The notes beneath the pieces are model-generated. The model made no database searches, had not been told where the DNA came from, and saw only the letters and a program-made list of their open reading frames with translations. Below, one piece after another: positions 1 to 8,735 of a DNA stretch of 42,670 bases. Position 1 is the stretch's first letter. The number at the start of each line of letters is the position of its first letter. The stretch is from Alphaproteobacteria bacterium (GTDB lineage Bacteria > Pseudomonadota > Alphaproteobacteria > Caulobacterales > Maricaulaceae), in the NCBI GenBank assembly GCA_024278855.1, contig JAJRSJ010000078.1:1-42670 (forward strand). Reading direction: 5' to 3'. A program made the translations under genes and the position numbers.

Positions 1-3000
1 AAATCATCACGCGCGTTGAAGAGGCCGTCCATGATATTGACGGCATTGATTACCTTGAAGCCCAGGCGACTGAAGGCAGTGGACGGGTTACCATTACGAC
101 CAAATCCAATGCTGATTTTGACGAAATTCTTGACACGGTTACAACCCGGGTTAACGGCATCACCAACCTGCCGCCCGACGCATTTAGGTTAACCGTCAGG
201 CGAACCAATGTACAAATTCAATATATGTTTATGGCCCTGCACGGCGATATGGACCGCTTGCGGCTGCAGGCAATTGCGGACGATGTCCGTGATGAAATGG
301 CCGGGCTGTTTGGCGGCGAGCTGACCGAAGCGATGGCCAGACTACCCTACGACATCACCATTGAGATTTCAGAAGAAAAATTACGCCAATTTGGCCTCAC
401 CTTTCAACAAGTAGCCACGGCTATATCCGGCGCGTCCATTAGCCAATCTGCCGGGGAAGTTAAAACCAGCGCCGTTAAATTACAATTGCGTACCCGCGCC
501 CTAGCTAATAGTCAGGCCGATTTTGAAAATATTATTATCCGGCAAAACCCCGGCGGCGGTAAAATACTGCTGAAGGACATAGCCGTAGTGATCGACGGAT
601 TCGCTGATGCAAATATCGCCGTCCACTATAAAGGTGAGGAAGCCATATTTTTTCGGGTGGTTTCACCTGAAAAACCCAATGTCTCCAAAACCGGCAAAGC
701 CTTTCGCGCCTATATCAAACAAAAAAACGAGACACTACCGCCGGAACTGACCTTGTCCATGTGGGCAGACGCTTCAGTTGGCTTTGATTCGCGCATGTCA
801 CTTATCGGGTGGAATGCATTATTAGGCATGTTGCTGGTCTTGCTGATATTGACTATTTTCCTGCGCCCCGCCGTCGCTATTTGGGTCACTGTTGGTATTT
901 TGGTTTCGTTTTTGGGCGCATTTGCCATCGCGCCTTTTATCGGAATTTCGCTTAATATGATTTCGACCTTTGCATTTTTGCTAGTGATCGGGATTGTGGT
1001 CGATGATGCTATTGTGGTCGGGGAAAGTGTGCATTTCCATGTGGAAAACGGAGTTAGTGGCACACGCGGCAGCATAGCCGGGGCCAATATGGTGTCCAAG
1101 CCGGTGATATTCGCGGTGATCACCACAATAATGGTGTTTCTGCCCTTGATGTTTTTGTCCGGCACAATTTCGGACTTCACTACACAAATCTCTTTGGTCG
1201 TAATCGCGGCTTTGGCATTTTCACTGGTTGAGGCATTTTTTATACTGCCGGCCCATTTACGCCATTTAAAGCCGCTCCCTCCTCGCGAACAAATGAATGG
1301 GTTTTCACGGTTCCAAGCCATGATGGCCGACAGCTTGGTATCATTTTCCCGGCAATATTTTCGGCCTTTTGTCGCCTTCATTATCAAATTTCGTTATGCA
1401 ACATTAGCGACCTTTGTCGGGTTGATGTATTTATCCTTTAGCGCAATTCAGGCCAATCTTGTCAAAATACAAATGTTCCCGGATATGGGCGGTGATATGT
1501 TGATGGTACAAATCACCTTGCCCGAGGGGACATCATTTGAACGATTGAACCAAGTACAAAAACAGCTGGACGGGGCGATTGTTACGCTCAATGACAATAC
1601 CCGGGAAGATTTTGGTGTTGATTACCCACTTGTGCCCGCTCCGGGCAGTTTTATCAATAACAATAATTTACAGGCTTTTCTGGGCCTAGCGCGGGCAGAA
1701 GACAGAGGCGAGATTTCATCCACCAATATTGCCGACAAGCTCGAAGAATATCTCGGCGATATCCCCGATGCATACCGGGTTAGAATCAGTGCCGCAGGCG
1801 GTCAACGTAGCGGCGGCCAAATGGTGCGCTACGCCATTGCATCAGATAATGAAGATGATTTGTCCCGCGCCATGAAAGAGCTCAAGGCCCAACTTGAAAG
1901 TTATGGTCGGGTTATTCGGACATGGGACAGTTTGGAAAGCTCGTCCCAGGAGATGCAATTTAGCTTAAAGCCCGGCGCCGAAAGTCTGGGGATTACCTTG
2001 GCGTCATTGACCCGCCAAGTCCGCGAAGCCTTTTTTGGCCGTGAAGTCCAACGTACACCACGAAACGGCGAAGATGTACGAGTTGTGTTGCGTTACCCTA
2101 AAGCGGCCAGAGATTCGATTGACAGCTTGCAGCAATTACGCATCCGAACCCAGGGCGGTACGGAAGTTCCGTTATTTTCCGTGGCGGAAGTCAATTTTGC
2201 ACCAGGCATAAGTCGTATTAACCGCCGCGACCGCAAACAAATCATATCCGTAGGCGCGGTTATTATTGGCGGCCCCCAGGCCCGGCAAGAAATTCAGGCC
2301 GATATGACGGAAAACTTCCTCCCAAACTGGGAACACGCCAATCCCAATGCGGAGAGGCTTTTGATCGGGGCTGATGATGAAGAAAGAACGTTTTTGCAAG
2401 AAATAATCCGCTCCGGTTGGTTTGTGCTAGCGGCCATGTATTTTCTTTTGGCGGTTGGCTTTAGGTCTTATTTTCAACCATTCCTGATTTTGGTGGCTAT
2501 TCCCTTCGCCTTTGTCGGCATGGTATTTGGCTGTATCGTCACGGGCGTACCGCTCGGTATGATGTCGGCGTTCGGGTTCTTTGCCGCCGCCGGAGTGGCG
2601 GTCAATGACAATCTGGTTTTGATCGATTATGTCAACAGGCTCAGTGCCAAAGGCGTTGGTGCCTATCAAGCCATGATTGATGCCTGTGTGGCTCGGTTCA
2701 GACCGATTTTGCTCACCTCGGTGACAACCTTTGTCGGCGTTTTGCCCATGCTGGCCGAAAATTCAGCCCAAGCAGAATTTCTAAAGCCCATGATTGTCGC
2801 TTTAGCCTTTGGTGTCTTGTTCGACTTCTTCCTGACTTTGATGTTGGTGCCGGCGCTTTACGGCATTGGCATTGATATAAAGCGCGGTGTTAAGCGCCTG
2901 TGGAGCGGCCAAAAACAACCGCCGCTCGGATCCAGTTATGACCCCGAGATGGCTATTGCTTTGGCAGAACACGGCTTGGATGATGACGCACATGCTAAAA

Positions 3001-3020
3001 CTCAACAAAACCCCCAATAA
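1..3020 (+). CDS. RND efflux permease, HAE1/AcrB-like (5' end outside window)
   Basis: This is the inner-membrane pump subunit of a tripartite proton-driven efflux system. The frame is open from base 3, well before the first ATG at 225, so the gene begins upstream of the window. About 1005 residues are visible, against 1030-1050 usual for the family. The two hydrophobic bundles and two periplasmic porter/docking regions are in the normal order. The first bundle carries the VVDDAIVVGES motif (around 1000-1026), whose paired aspartates belong to the proton relay. The second bundle has VAVNDNLVLIDY, with asparagine where AcrB has lysine 940; this variant is common in a distinct HAE1 subgroup. 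The membrane-fusion partner is probably upstream of the window. The substrate cannot be inferred. The M13 peptidase gene begins 17 bases downstream. Confidence 0.93.
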   Translation, partial: IITRVEEAVHDIDGIDYLEAQATEGSGRVTITTKSNADFDEILDTVTTRVNGITNLPPDAFRLTVRRTNVQIQYMFMALHGDMDRLRLQAIADDVRDEMAGLFGGELTEAMARLPYDITIEISEEKLRQFGLTFQQVATAISGASISQSAGEVKTSAVKLQLRTRALANSQADFENIIIRQNPGGGKILLKDIAVVIDGFADANIAVHYKGEEAIFFRVVSPEKPNVSKTGKAFRAYIKQKNETLPPELTLSMWADASVGFDSRMSLIGWNALLGMLLVLLILTIFLRPAVAIWVTVGILVSFLGAFAIAPFIGISLNMISTFAFLLVIGIVVDDAIVVGESVHFHVENGVSGTRGSIAGANMVSKPVIFAVITTIMVFLPLMFLSGTISDFTTQISLVVIAALAFSLVEAFFILPAHLRHLKPLPPREQMNGFSRFQAMMADSLVSFSRQYFRPFVAFIIKFRYATLATFVGLMYLSFSAIQANLVKIQMFPDMGGDMLMVQITLPEGTSFERLNQVQKQLDGAIVTLNDNTREDFGVDYPLVPAPGSFINNNNLQAFLGLARAEDRGEISSTNIADKLEEYLGDIPDAYRVRISAAGGQRSGGQMVRYAIASDNEDDLSRAMKELKAQLESYGRVIRTWDSLESSSQEMQFSLKPGAESLGITLASLTRQVREAFFGREVQRTPRNGEDVRVVLRYPKAARDSIDSLQQLRIRTQGGTEVPLFSVAEVNFAPGISRINRRDRKQIISVGAVIIGGPQARQEIQADMTENFLPNWEHANPNAERLLIGADDEERTFLQEIIRSGWFVLAAMYFLLAVGFRSYFQPFLILVAIPFAFVGMVFGCIVTGVPLGMMSAFGFFAAAGVAVNDNLVLIDYVNRLSAKGVGAYQAMIDACVARFRPILLTSVTTFVGVLPMLAENSAQAEFLKPMIVALAFGVLFDFFLTLMLVPALYGIGIDIKRGVKRLWSGQKQPPLGSSYDPEMAIALAEHGLDDDAHAKTQQNPQ

Positions 3021-3037
3021 ACCAATAGGAGACCAAA

Positions 3038-5122
3038 ATGCCCCTTAACAAACGCCCAGTTCACAAACTCATCGTTCCGAGCCTCTTGGCCCTCGGCCTT
3101 GCCACTGGGCTAAGCGCGTGTAGCAAAAAAACCACTGCGCCAGCCGAGATGATGCAAGTTCAAACCGCCGAGCTTGGCACATTTGGTGTCGCTCTTAAAA
3201 ATATGGACAAAAGCGTCAAACCCGGTGATAATTTCTTTCACTATGTCAGCGGCACCTGGCTCAAAAATACGGAAATCCCTGCGGACAAATCCACCTATGG
3301 AGCCTTCAATATTCTGGCTGACCGTTCACAAGACCAGGTAAAAACCATTATCGAAGACCTCTCGAAAATGGACAGCGCAGCGGGATCGGTTGAGCAAAAA
3401 ATTGGCGAACTATACGCCGCATTCATGGACATAGACACCATTGAAGCCAAAGGCATGGCCCCGGCACAAGCAGATCTTGCCAAGATTGTGGCCCTAGACA
3501 ACCACAAAGCCGTAGCCGCCATGATGGGTGATCCGGCTATGGGCGTGCGCTCCCCATTTGGTGGTTTCGTAACGACGGACGCCAAAAACCCGGAAGCCTA
3601 TCTTTTTTATCTAACCCAATCCGGGCTGGGTATGCCCAACCGGAGTTATTATTTGGGCGACGACGAAAAATCTGTCGGACTGCGCGACGATTATATCACA
3701 TATATGACCACAATGCTTGCAGCTGCGGATGCAGACAATGCAGAAACCCGGGCCAGAGCCGTCATGGCATTTGAAACCAAATTGGCGAATGTACACTGGA
3801 CACCGGCAAAGCGCCGCAACCGGGATTTGACCTATAACAAGATGACCAAGGACGAGCTGATTGATTTTGCACCGGGGTTTGATTGGGCCGCAATGATGGG
3901 CGCAGCCGGTCTTGGCGGCGAAAAAGAATTTGTTATCCGCGAAACCGACGCTCTTCAAGGTTCAGCCAAAATCTTTAGCGAAACGCCCTTGACCGTTTTG
4001 AAAGATTATATGGCAATCCATTATATTGGCGGAAATACGTCCTACCTGCCTAGTAATCTAGATACAGCCAGATTTGCATTTTACGGCACGGCCCTGCGCG
4101 GCACTGAAGTTCAGCGTGAGCGTTGGAAGCGCGGCGTTAGCTTGATCAACCGCAATCTTGGTGAAGCCATTGGCCAAGTTTATGTTGAACGGCATTTCCC
4201 GCCAACCTCCAAGGCCCAAATGGATGATCTGATTGAAAACCTGCGGGCCGCCTTTAAAGACGGTCTGGATAATTTGGAATGGATGGGCGCCGACACCAAG
4301 GTCGAAGCCCAAGACAAATTGGCCAAATTTAACGCCAAAATCGGATATCCAAATAAGTGGAAAGACTATTCGAGTTTGTCCGTGGATAAAAACAACCTGA
4401 TTGGCACAGTAAAATCCGCAAATGTCTGGCAGTGGAACGACATGATTTCAAAACTTGGCGGCCCGATACGAAAAGAAGATTGGGGCATGACACCGCAAAC
4501 CGTCAATGCCTATTATAATTCAGGCCGAAATGAAATCGTCTTCCCGGCAGCGATTTTGCAAGCACCGTTCTTTGATCCAAATGCTGATGCGGCGGTCAAT
4601 TACGGCGGTATCGGCGCGGTGATCGGTCACGAAATGGGCCACGGTTTTGACGACCAAGGCTCTAAATCCGACGGCGACGGCAAGCAACGTAATTGGTGGA
4701 GCGAAGCCGACCAAGCTGCGTTCAAAGCCAGATCCGAAGTCCTTATTGCCCAATATGACCAGTTCGAGCCCCTGCCCGGCGAGCATATTAACGGCCAACT
4801 TTCACTTGGTGAAAACATTGGCGATTTGACGTGTATCACCATGGCCTATGCCGCTTATAAGAAATCACTGGGCGGCAAAGAAGCGCCTGTGATTGACGGC
4901 TTTACCGGCGACCAGCGCTTCTTTCTAGCCTATGCGCAAATCTGGCAACGTAAGTTTCGCGACGAAGCCATGCGCACCCAACTCAAAAACGGCCCCCACA
5001 GCCCAGGCGAATACCGAGCCAACGGTATCGTGCGCAATTTTGATGGGTGGTATGCGGCTTTTGACGTCCAGCCTGGCGACGCCCTATATCTGGCCCCGGA
5101 AGAGCGCGTAAAAATTTGGTAG
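3038..5122 (+). CDS. M13 family zinc metallopeptidase, lipoprotein (PepO/neprilysin-like)
   Basis: This is a 694-residue M13 endopeptidase that probably cleaves oligopeptides in the periplasm or cell envelope. The N-terminus is a lipoprotein signal with lipobox LSAC (Cys at about residue 28). The zinc site is complete: HEMGH at about residues 531-535, and the third ligand in GENIGDL with Glu at about 592. The upstream NAYYNSGRNEIVFPA motif is the family substrate-binding NAYY signature. The protein ends in an aromatic residue (IW), as M13 enzymes typically do, though they usually end in CxxW. An AGGAGA ribosome binding site lies 7 bases before the ATG. The RND gene ends 17 bases upstream, so the two may be co-transcribed, and a strong terminator follows directly. 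Confidence 0.95.
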   Translation: MPLNKRPVHKLIVPSLLALGLATGLSACSKKTTAPAEMMQVQTAELGTFGVALKNMDKSVKPGDNFFHYVSGTWLKNTEIPADKSTYGAFNILADRSQDQVKTIIEDLSKMDSAAGSVEQKIGELYAAFMDIDTIEAKGMAPAQADLAKIVALDNHKAVAAMMGDPAMGVRSPFGGFVTTDAKNPEAYLFYLTQSGLGMPNRSYYLGDDEKSVGLRDDYITYMTTMLAAADADNAETRARAVMAFETKLANVHWTPAKRRNRDLTYNKMTKDELIDFAPGFDWAAMMGAAGLGGEKEFVIRETDALQGSAKIFSETPLTVLKDYMAIHYIGGNTSYLPSNLDTARFAFYGTALRGTEVQRERWKRGVSLINRNLGEAIGQVYVERHFPPTSKAQMDDLIENLRAAFKDGLDNLEWMGADTKVEAQDKLAKFNAKIGYPNKWKDYSSLSVDKNNLIGTVKSANVWQWNDMISKLGGPIRKEDWGMTPQTVNAYYNSGRNEIVFPAAILQAPFFDPNADAAVNYGGIGAVIGHEMGHGFDDQGSKSDGDGKQRNWWSEADQAAFKARSEVLIAQYDQFEPLPGEHINGQLSLGENIGDLTCITMAYAAYKKSLGGKEAPVIDGFTGDQRFFLAYAQIWQRKFRDEAMRTQLKNGPHSPGEYRANGIVRNFDGWYAAFDVQPGDALYLAPEERVKIW

Positions 5123-5130
5123 GTATATAC

Positions 5131-5156
5131 CCCCTCCCGTTTCGGGAGGGGTTTTT
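5131..5156 (+). terminator. Rho-independent terminator after the M13 peptidase
   Basis: A perfect 9-bp GC-rich stem (CCCCTCCCG with CGGGAGGGG) has a TTT loop and is followed by five T. It begins eight bases after the peptidase stop codon and closes the RND–M13 transcription unit. Confidence 0.93.
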
Positions 5157-5181
5157 CTGCGTGCTATGTTTTGTTATATCG

Positions 5182-5209
5182 TTGCATAATTTCGCGCCGC
5201 TGCTATAAT
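5182..5209 (+). promoter_or_regulatory. Candidate promoter for the small exported protein and ZnuD-like receptor
   Basis: A perfect TATAAT (5204-5209) lies 16 bases after TTGCAT (5182-5187). The predicted start point falls at about 5215-5217, which is the ATG of the next gene, and no ribosome binding site fits in between, so the transcript may be leaderless. An imperfect inverted repeat (TTAT, 8 bases, ATAA, 5174-5189) overlaps the -35 element. It is AT-rich like a Zur box, but its half-site spacing differs from the usual Zur pattern, so a Zur assignment is only a guess. Confidence 0.5.
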
Positions 5210-5216
5210 CCGTTTT

Positions 5217-5522
5217 ATGGGATTTATCCGACAACATCGTAGCTGGGCTTTTGCGCTTATTGTCGCCGTGTTTTTCCTATGTGCGCGGGCGGGTAGTATT
5301 GCCCATGCGGCCAATTACGGCTCTGCCCCCCACAATCACGATAGTGCTATCTGTGTGTTTTCTGTTTTGGCAAATGACGACCAGGGCGATTTGGCCATGC
5401 CGCCAAACAAAATCATTATTTACATACCGCCCCGCGCACATCTTTTTGCACACCCTACACCACAGCCCCGCCTGCCCGTACACAGTATTGCGGGGACTGC
5501 GCGAGGCCCGCCCAGCCGATAA
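5217..5522 (+). CDS. Small exported His-containing protein, DUF2946-like
   Basis: This 101-residue protein has an N-terminal signal peptide with a hydrophobic stretch FALIVAVFFLCARAG and a plausible cleavage site after AHA. The mature part contains HNHDSAIC, a short His/Cys cluster, and ends in a proline/arginine-rich tail with RGPP. This layout (signal, HxH...C, RxPP-type tail, gene just before a metal TonB receptor) recalls DUF2946/DUF2607-type proteins linked to copper or zinc receptors. The second cysteine usual in such proteins is not present, so the family call is tentative. No ribosome binding site is visible; a -10 hexamer ends seven bases before the ATG, which suggests leaderless translation. 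A second frame (5251-5547) is also open here but has a less convincing export signal. The ZnuD-like gene starts 85 bases downstream on the same strand. Confidence 0.6.
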   Translation: MGFIRQHRSWAFALIVAVFFLCARAGSIAHAANYGSAPHNHDSAICVFSVLANDDQGDLAMPPNKIIIYIPPRAHLFAHPTPQPRLPVHSIAGTARGPPSR

Positions 5523-5607
5523 TTTATTAATCTTCAAATTATCATAAACCGCACCGCCTATCTCAAATATGCGTAGGCGCAGGTGCAAACATTCTGGACG
5601 CTCCCAC

Positions 5608-7683
5608 ATGCAAAACACATTTTTACGCTCTACAACGGCTGTATCCGTTGTAGCCGTTTCGGTATTTTTTCCAATTATGGCCAATGCCCAAACGGATACC
5701 CCATCCACGCAAAACAAAGTTTTAGATGAAATCATCGTCACAGCCTCGCCTCTGTCCGCAACGGCCGGAGAAAGCCTGGTCGGCGTATCCGTCATTAGCG
5801 GCGAAAAGCTCGCGAGTAATTTGTCCGGATCCCTGGGCGAGACCTTAAAGAGAACGCCGGGAATCTCCTCAACATTCTTTGGCCCAGGTGCATCACGGCC
5901 GCTCATTCGCGGCCAGGGCGGCGACCGCATTCGCATTCTCGACAACGGGATTGGCTCTATTGATGCTGCCTCGGCCAGTCCCGACCATGCCAGTTCGGTC
6001 GAACCAGCTATGGCCACACGCATCGAAATTATTCGCGGCTCTGGCCTGTTGCGCTACGGTAGTTCTGCATCGGGCGGGGTCATCAATGTCATCGACGGCC
6101 GTATCCCAGGCGGCGTCCCTGATAAACTGGTCACAGGCGTAGTGCGCATTGGGACCTCCAGTGTTGATGATGGTTATGAGGCTGCCATAGGCGTAGACTT
6201 TAAGCTCGGCGAGCTTGGCAGTGGTAATTTGGTCGGGCATGTGGACGCTAGCGCGCGCAAGACACAAGATTATAGCATTCCCGGTTTTGCAGAAAGTGCC
6301 GCGCTTCGCAGCGCAGAGGGTGAGGCAGATGCGGCCCACGCCCAAGACCAAAACAGAGTTGAAAATTCCGCAGTAAAGTCCAGTGCCTTTGCCGCAGGCG
6401 CGTCCTGGATTGGCCAAAATGCGCTGATTGGTCTTGCAATTCGCAATCTTGACAGCAAGTACGGTGTCCCCGGCGGACATGGCCACGATGCAGAGGAGGA
6501 AGAGGAAGGCGGCGTCACCGTCGTCTTGGGGCAAACCCGTATGGACGGCGTAGTGCGTATAGAATTTGACGGTGCCCTCGAAACTTTGACCATCAATGGC
6601 GGTTATGGGGATTACGAACACCGCGAGATTGAGCCAGACGGCGCGACCGGTACCGTATTTACCAATCAGGGATTTGAACTACGCGGCGAATTACTGCAAG
6701 CAGAGCGCGGCAATTGGCAGGCCGCCTACGGCGCGCAAATACGCCAGCGTGATTTCGCCGCTATTGGTGCCGAGGCCTTCGTCCCGAAGACCCGATCAAC
6801 ACAGAAGGGCGTGTTTACATTTCAAGAGCTTAATCTTGGCGATTGGCACCTAGAGGCCGGTATGCGTTATGAACACAACCGGTATGAGAACCCCACCGCC
6901 AATATATCTCGTAGTTTTACCGGCTTTAGTGTATCAGCCGGGGCTGATTATCACCTCACAGATACTATTCGTTTGGGCGGCACAATATTTAGAACATCTC
7001 GCGCACCGACTAGCGAAGAGCTGTTCTCCAACGGCCCGCATTTAGCAACCAATCAATTTGAAATTGGTAATTTGAATTTAGGACTTGAGGACGCAGGCGG
7101 CGTTGAAATGTCCCTGCGCTTTAAGAAAGAACGCTCCTTCGCCAGTTTTAATATTTTCGCCACTAAATATGACGGTTATATTTATGGCCGCGCAACAGGC
7201 GCTCTGCAAGACGGATTGCCGGAGTTTAAGTTTACCGCATCCGACGCCCTATTTAAAGGTTTTGAATTGGAGGCTGGCGCAAAACTGGCAAAACTAAAGA
7301 GCTTTGATATATCCCTTGAAGGTTCGGTTGAATATGTAGATGCCAATTTGGGCGCAGACGGGAACGCCCCGCGCACTTCCCTGCCGCGCATGCCGCCGTT
7401 CGGCCTAACCCTTGGGGCCGTTTTACAAAATGATAGTTGGCGATTTCGCGCCGAGATCGACCATGCAGCCAAGCAAGATGATACCGCGCCGGGCCAACTG
7501 GTCACGAACGGTTATACGCTGATCAACCTACAAACCAGTTACAAGATCAACAACAGGCTAACCATTCGCGGCAGCCTCAATAATGTCTTTAATCAAGACG
7601 CCCGCCAACACACTTCATTTCTCAAAGACACTGCGCCCCTCCCTGGACGCAATTTCAAAATGTCATTGAGCGCGGCGTTTTAG
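5608..7683 (+). CDS. znuD: TonB-dependent outer-membrane receptor, ZnuD-like (probable zinc uptake)
   Basis: This is an outer-membrane 22-strand barrel receptor of about 691 residues with an N-terminal plug. The start is taken at 5608, because MQNTFLRSTTAV... gives a clean signal peptide cut after ANA; the in-frame ATG at 5569 adds a charged, unlikely leader. The plug has the usual DEIIVTASPL TonB-box region, SLGETLKRTPGI and RPLIRGQGGDRIRIL. The barrel region has YGVPGGHGHDAEEEEEGG (around 6460-6510). A His/acidic loop after YGVPG is characteristic of ZnuD and binds zinc at the surface. The protein ends in Phe, as barrel proteins do. Energy would come from the TonB operon at 17086-24012. Its stop codon overlaps the converging korB gene by four bases. 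A copper or other metal substrate cannot be excluded. Confidence 0.82.
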   Translation: MQNTFLRSTTAVSVVAVSVFFPIMANAQTDTPSTQNKVLDEIIVTASPLSATAGESLVGVSVISGEKLASNLSGSLGETLKRTPGISSTFFGPGASRPLIRGQGGDRIRILDNGIGSIDAASASPDHASSVEPAMATRIEIIRGSGLLRYGSSASGGVINVIDGRIPGGVPDKLVTGVVRIGTSSVDDGYEAAIGVDFKLGELGSGNLVGHVDASARKTQDYSIPGFAESAALRSAEGEADAAHAQDQNRVENSAVKSSAFAAGASWIGQNALIGLAIRNLDSKYGVPGGHGHDAEEEEEGGVTVVLGQTRMDGVVRIEFDGALETLTINGGYGDYEHREIEPDGATGTVFTNQGFELRGELLQAERGNWQAAYGAQIRQRDFAAIGAEAFVPKTRSTQKGVFTFQELNLGDWHLEAGMRYEHNRYENPTANISRSFTGFSVSAGADYHLTDTIRLGGTIFRTSRAPTSEELFSNGPHLATNQFEIGNLNLGLEDAGGVEMSLRFKKERSFASFNIFATKYDGYIYGRATGALQDGLPEFKFTASDALFKGFELEAGAKLAKLKSFDISLEGSVEYVDANLGADGNAPRTSLPRMPPFGLTLGAVLQNDSWRFRAEIDHAAKQDDTAPGQLVTNGYTLINLQTSYKINNRLTIRGSLNNVFNQDARQHTSFLKDTAPLPGRNFKMSLSAAF

Positions 7684-8735
7684 CGAAAGCCCTTTTGCAA
7701 CTCTTTCAGCTTTGCTGCGCCGGGATTTAGTTCGCTGTACGGGATTTGGTTTAGGGGCCTGTCTTCCATGCGGGCCATGTCGTGCATGTCTTTATGGTCT
7801 TCGTTGATATACAGAAGCCCGGTGATAATTTCGCTGCTTTGGCCGCTTTCAAATAATTTACCAATGGCGGCGGCGCGGTCGCGGGGGTCATAGCCGTTTT
7901 CTAGTTTGCGCAACCGGATCTCGCCGCCGTCGTGGAGTTTAACCGGCATGACCTCGCCGGCTTCGTAGGCGGCTTTAATCTGCGTACTCGGCGGCACATA
8001 ATCTGCGTGGATGGCCGGATTGTAATATTTATAAGCATGTGCATATGACTTGGTGGAGCCTTTATGGTCATTGAACCTGACGCAGGGCGAAATCACATCA
8101 ATCAGGCCAAAACCTTTATGTTTAAGCCCGGCCTTGATCAGGGGGAGTAATTGATCGCGGTCGCCGGAAAAACCTCGCGCTACAAATGTCGCGCCGACCG
8201 ACAAGGCCAAAGACACCGGATCAATGGGCGGCAATTCGTTAACTGCACCTTTTTTGGCTGTAGAACCAATGTCGGCGGCGGCGGAAAATTGCCCCTTGGT
8301 CAGACCGTAAACACCATTGTTTTCCAACATATAGAGCATATTTACATTGCGGCGCATGGCGTGGACAAATTGCCCCAGACCAATAGACAAGCTGTCCCCG
8401 TCCCCCGACACACCAATATAGGCAAGCTCGTGATTGGCGGCAATAGCCCCGGTAGCCACGGACGGCATGCGTCCATGCACGGTGTTAATACCGTGGCTCT
8501 CGCGCAGGAAATAAGCTGTGGTTTTGGACGAACACCCAATGCCCGAAACCTTGACCGCTTTGTGCGGCTCTATGGACAATTCGAAAAATGCCCGCGCCAT
8601 GGTGGCCGTAACACTATCATGACCACAGCCAGCGCACAGTGTTGACATGGCCCCGTCATAATCGGCCCGCACGAGCCCGAGATCATTGGTCGGCTCGTTT
8701 TTACGGCGGATGAACGGTTCGACAAAGGAGGTCAT
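7680..8735 (-). CDS. korB: 2-oxoacid:acceptor oxidoreductase subunit beta (KorB type)
   Basis: This is the thiamine-diphosphate-binding subunit of a 2-oxoacid (probably 2-oxoglutarate):ferredoxin oxidoreductase, which reversibly decarboxylates 2-oxoglutarate to succinyl-CoA. The protein has 351 residues. The ThDP motif is GDGDSLSIGLGQFVHAMRR followed by ENNGVYGLTKGQ. Four cysteines placed as in the family ([4Fe-4S] ligands) are visible: CAGC near residue 35, GIGCSS, and SPCVRFNDHKGST. The start codon overlaps the korA stop by four bases (ATGA), so translation is probably coupled. The gene ends in a four-base overlap with the converging ZnuD-like gene. Substrate choice between 2-oxoglutarate and other 2-oxoacids is inferred from resemblance to KorB, not proven. 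Confidence 0.9.
   Translation of the reverse strand: MTSFVEPFIRRKNEPTNDLGLVRADYDGAMSTLCAGCGHDSVTATMARAFFELSIEPHKAVKVSGIGCSSKTTAYFLRESHGINTVHGRMPSVATGAIAANHELAYIGVSGDGDSLSIGLGQFVHAMRRNVNMLYMLENNGVYGLTKGQFSAAADIGSTAKKGAVNELPPIDPVSLALSVGATFVARGFSGDRDQLLPLIKAGLKHKGFGLIDVISPCVRFNDHKGSTKSYAHAYKYYNPAIHADYVPPSTQIKAAYEAGEVMPVKLHDGGEIRLRKLENGYDPRDRAAAIGKLFESGQSSEIITGLLYINEDHKDMHDMARMEDRPLNQIPYSELNPGAAKLKELQKGFR

Noticed and set aside
5172-5191. Zur box before the small exported protein
   Set aside because: The half-sites TTAT/ATAA are eight bases apart and the flanks do not match. It is kept only as a possible operator in the promoter entry.
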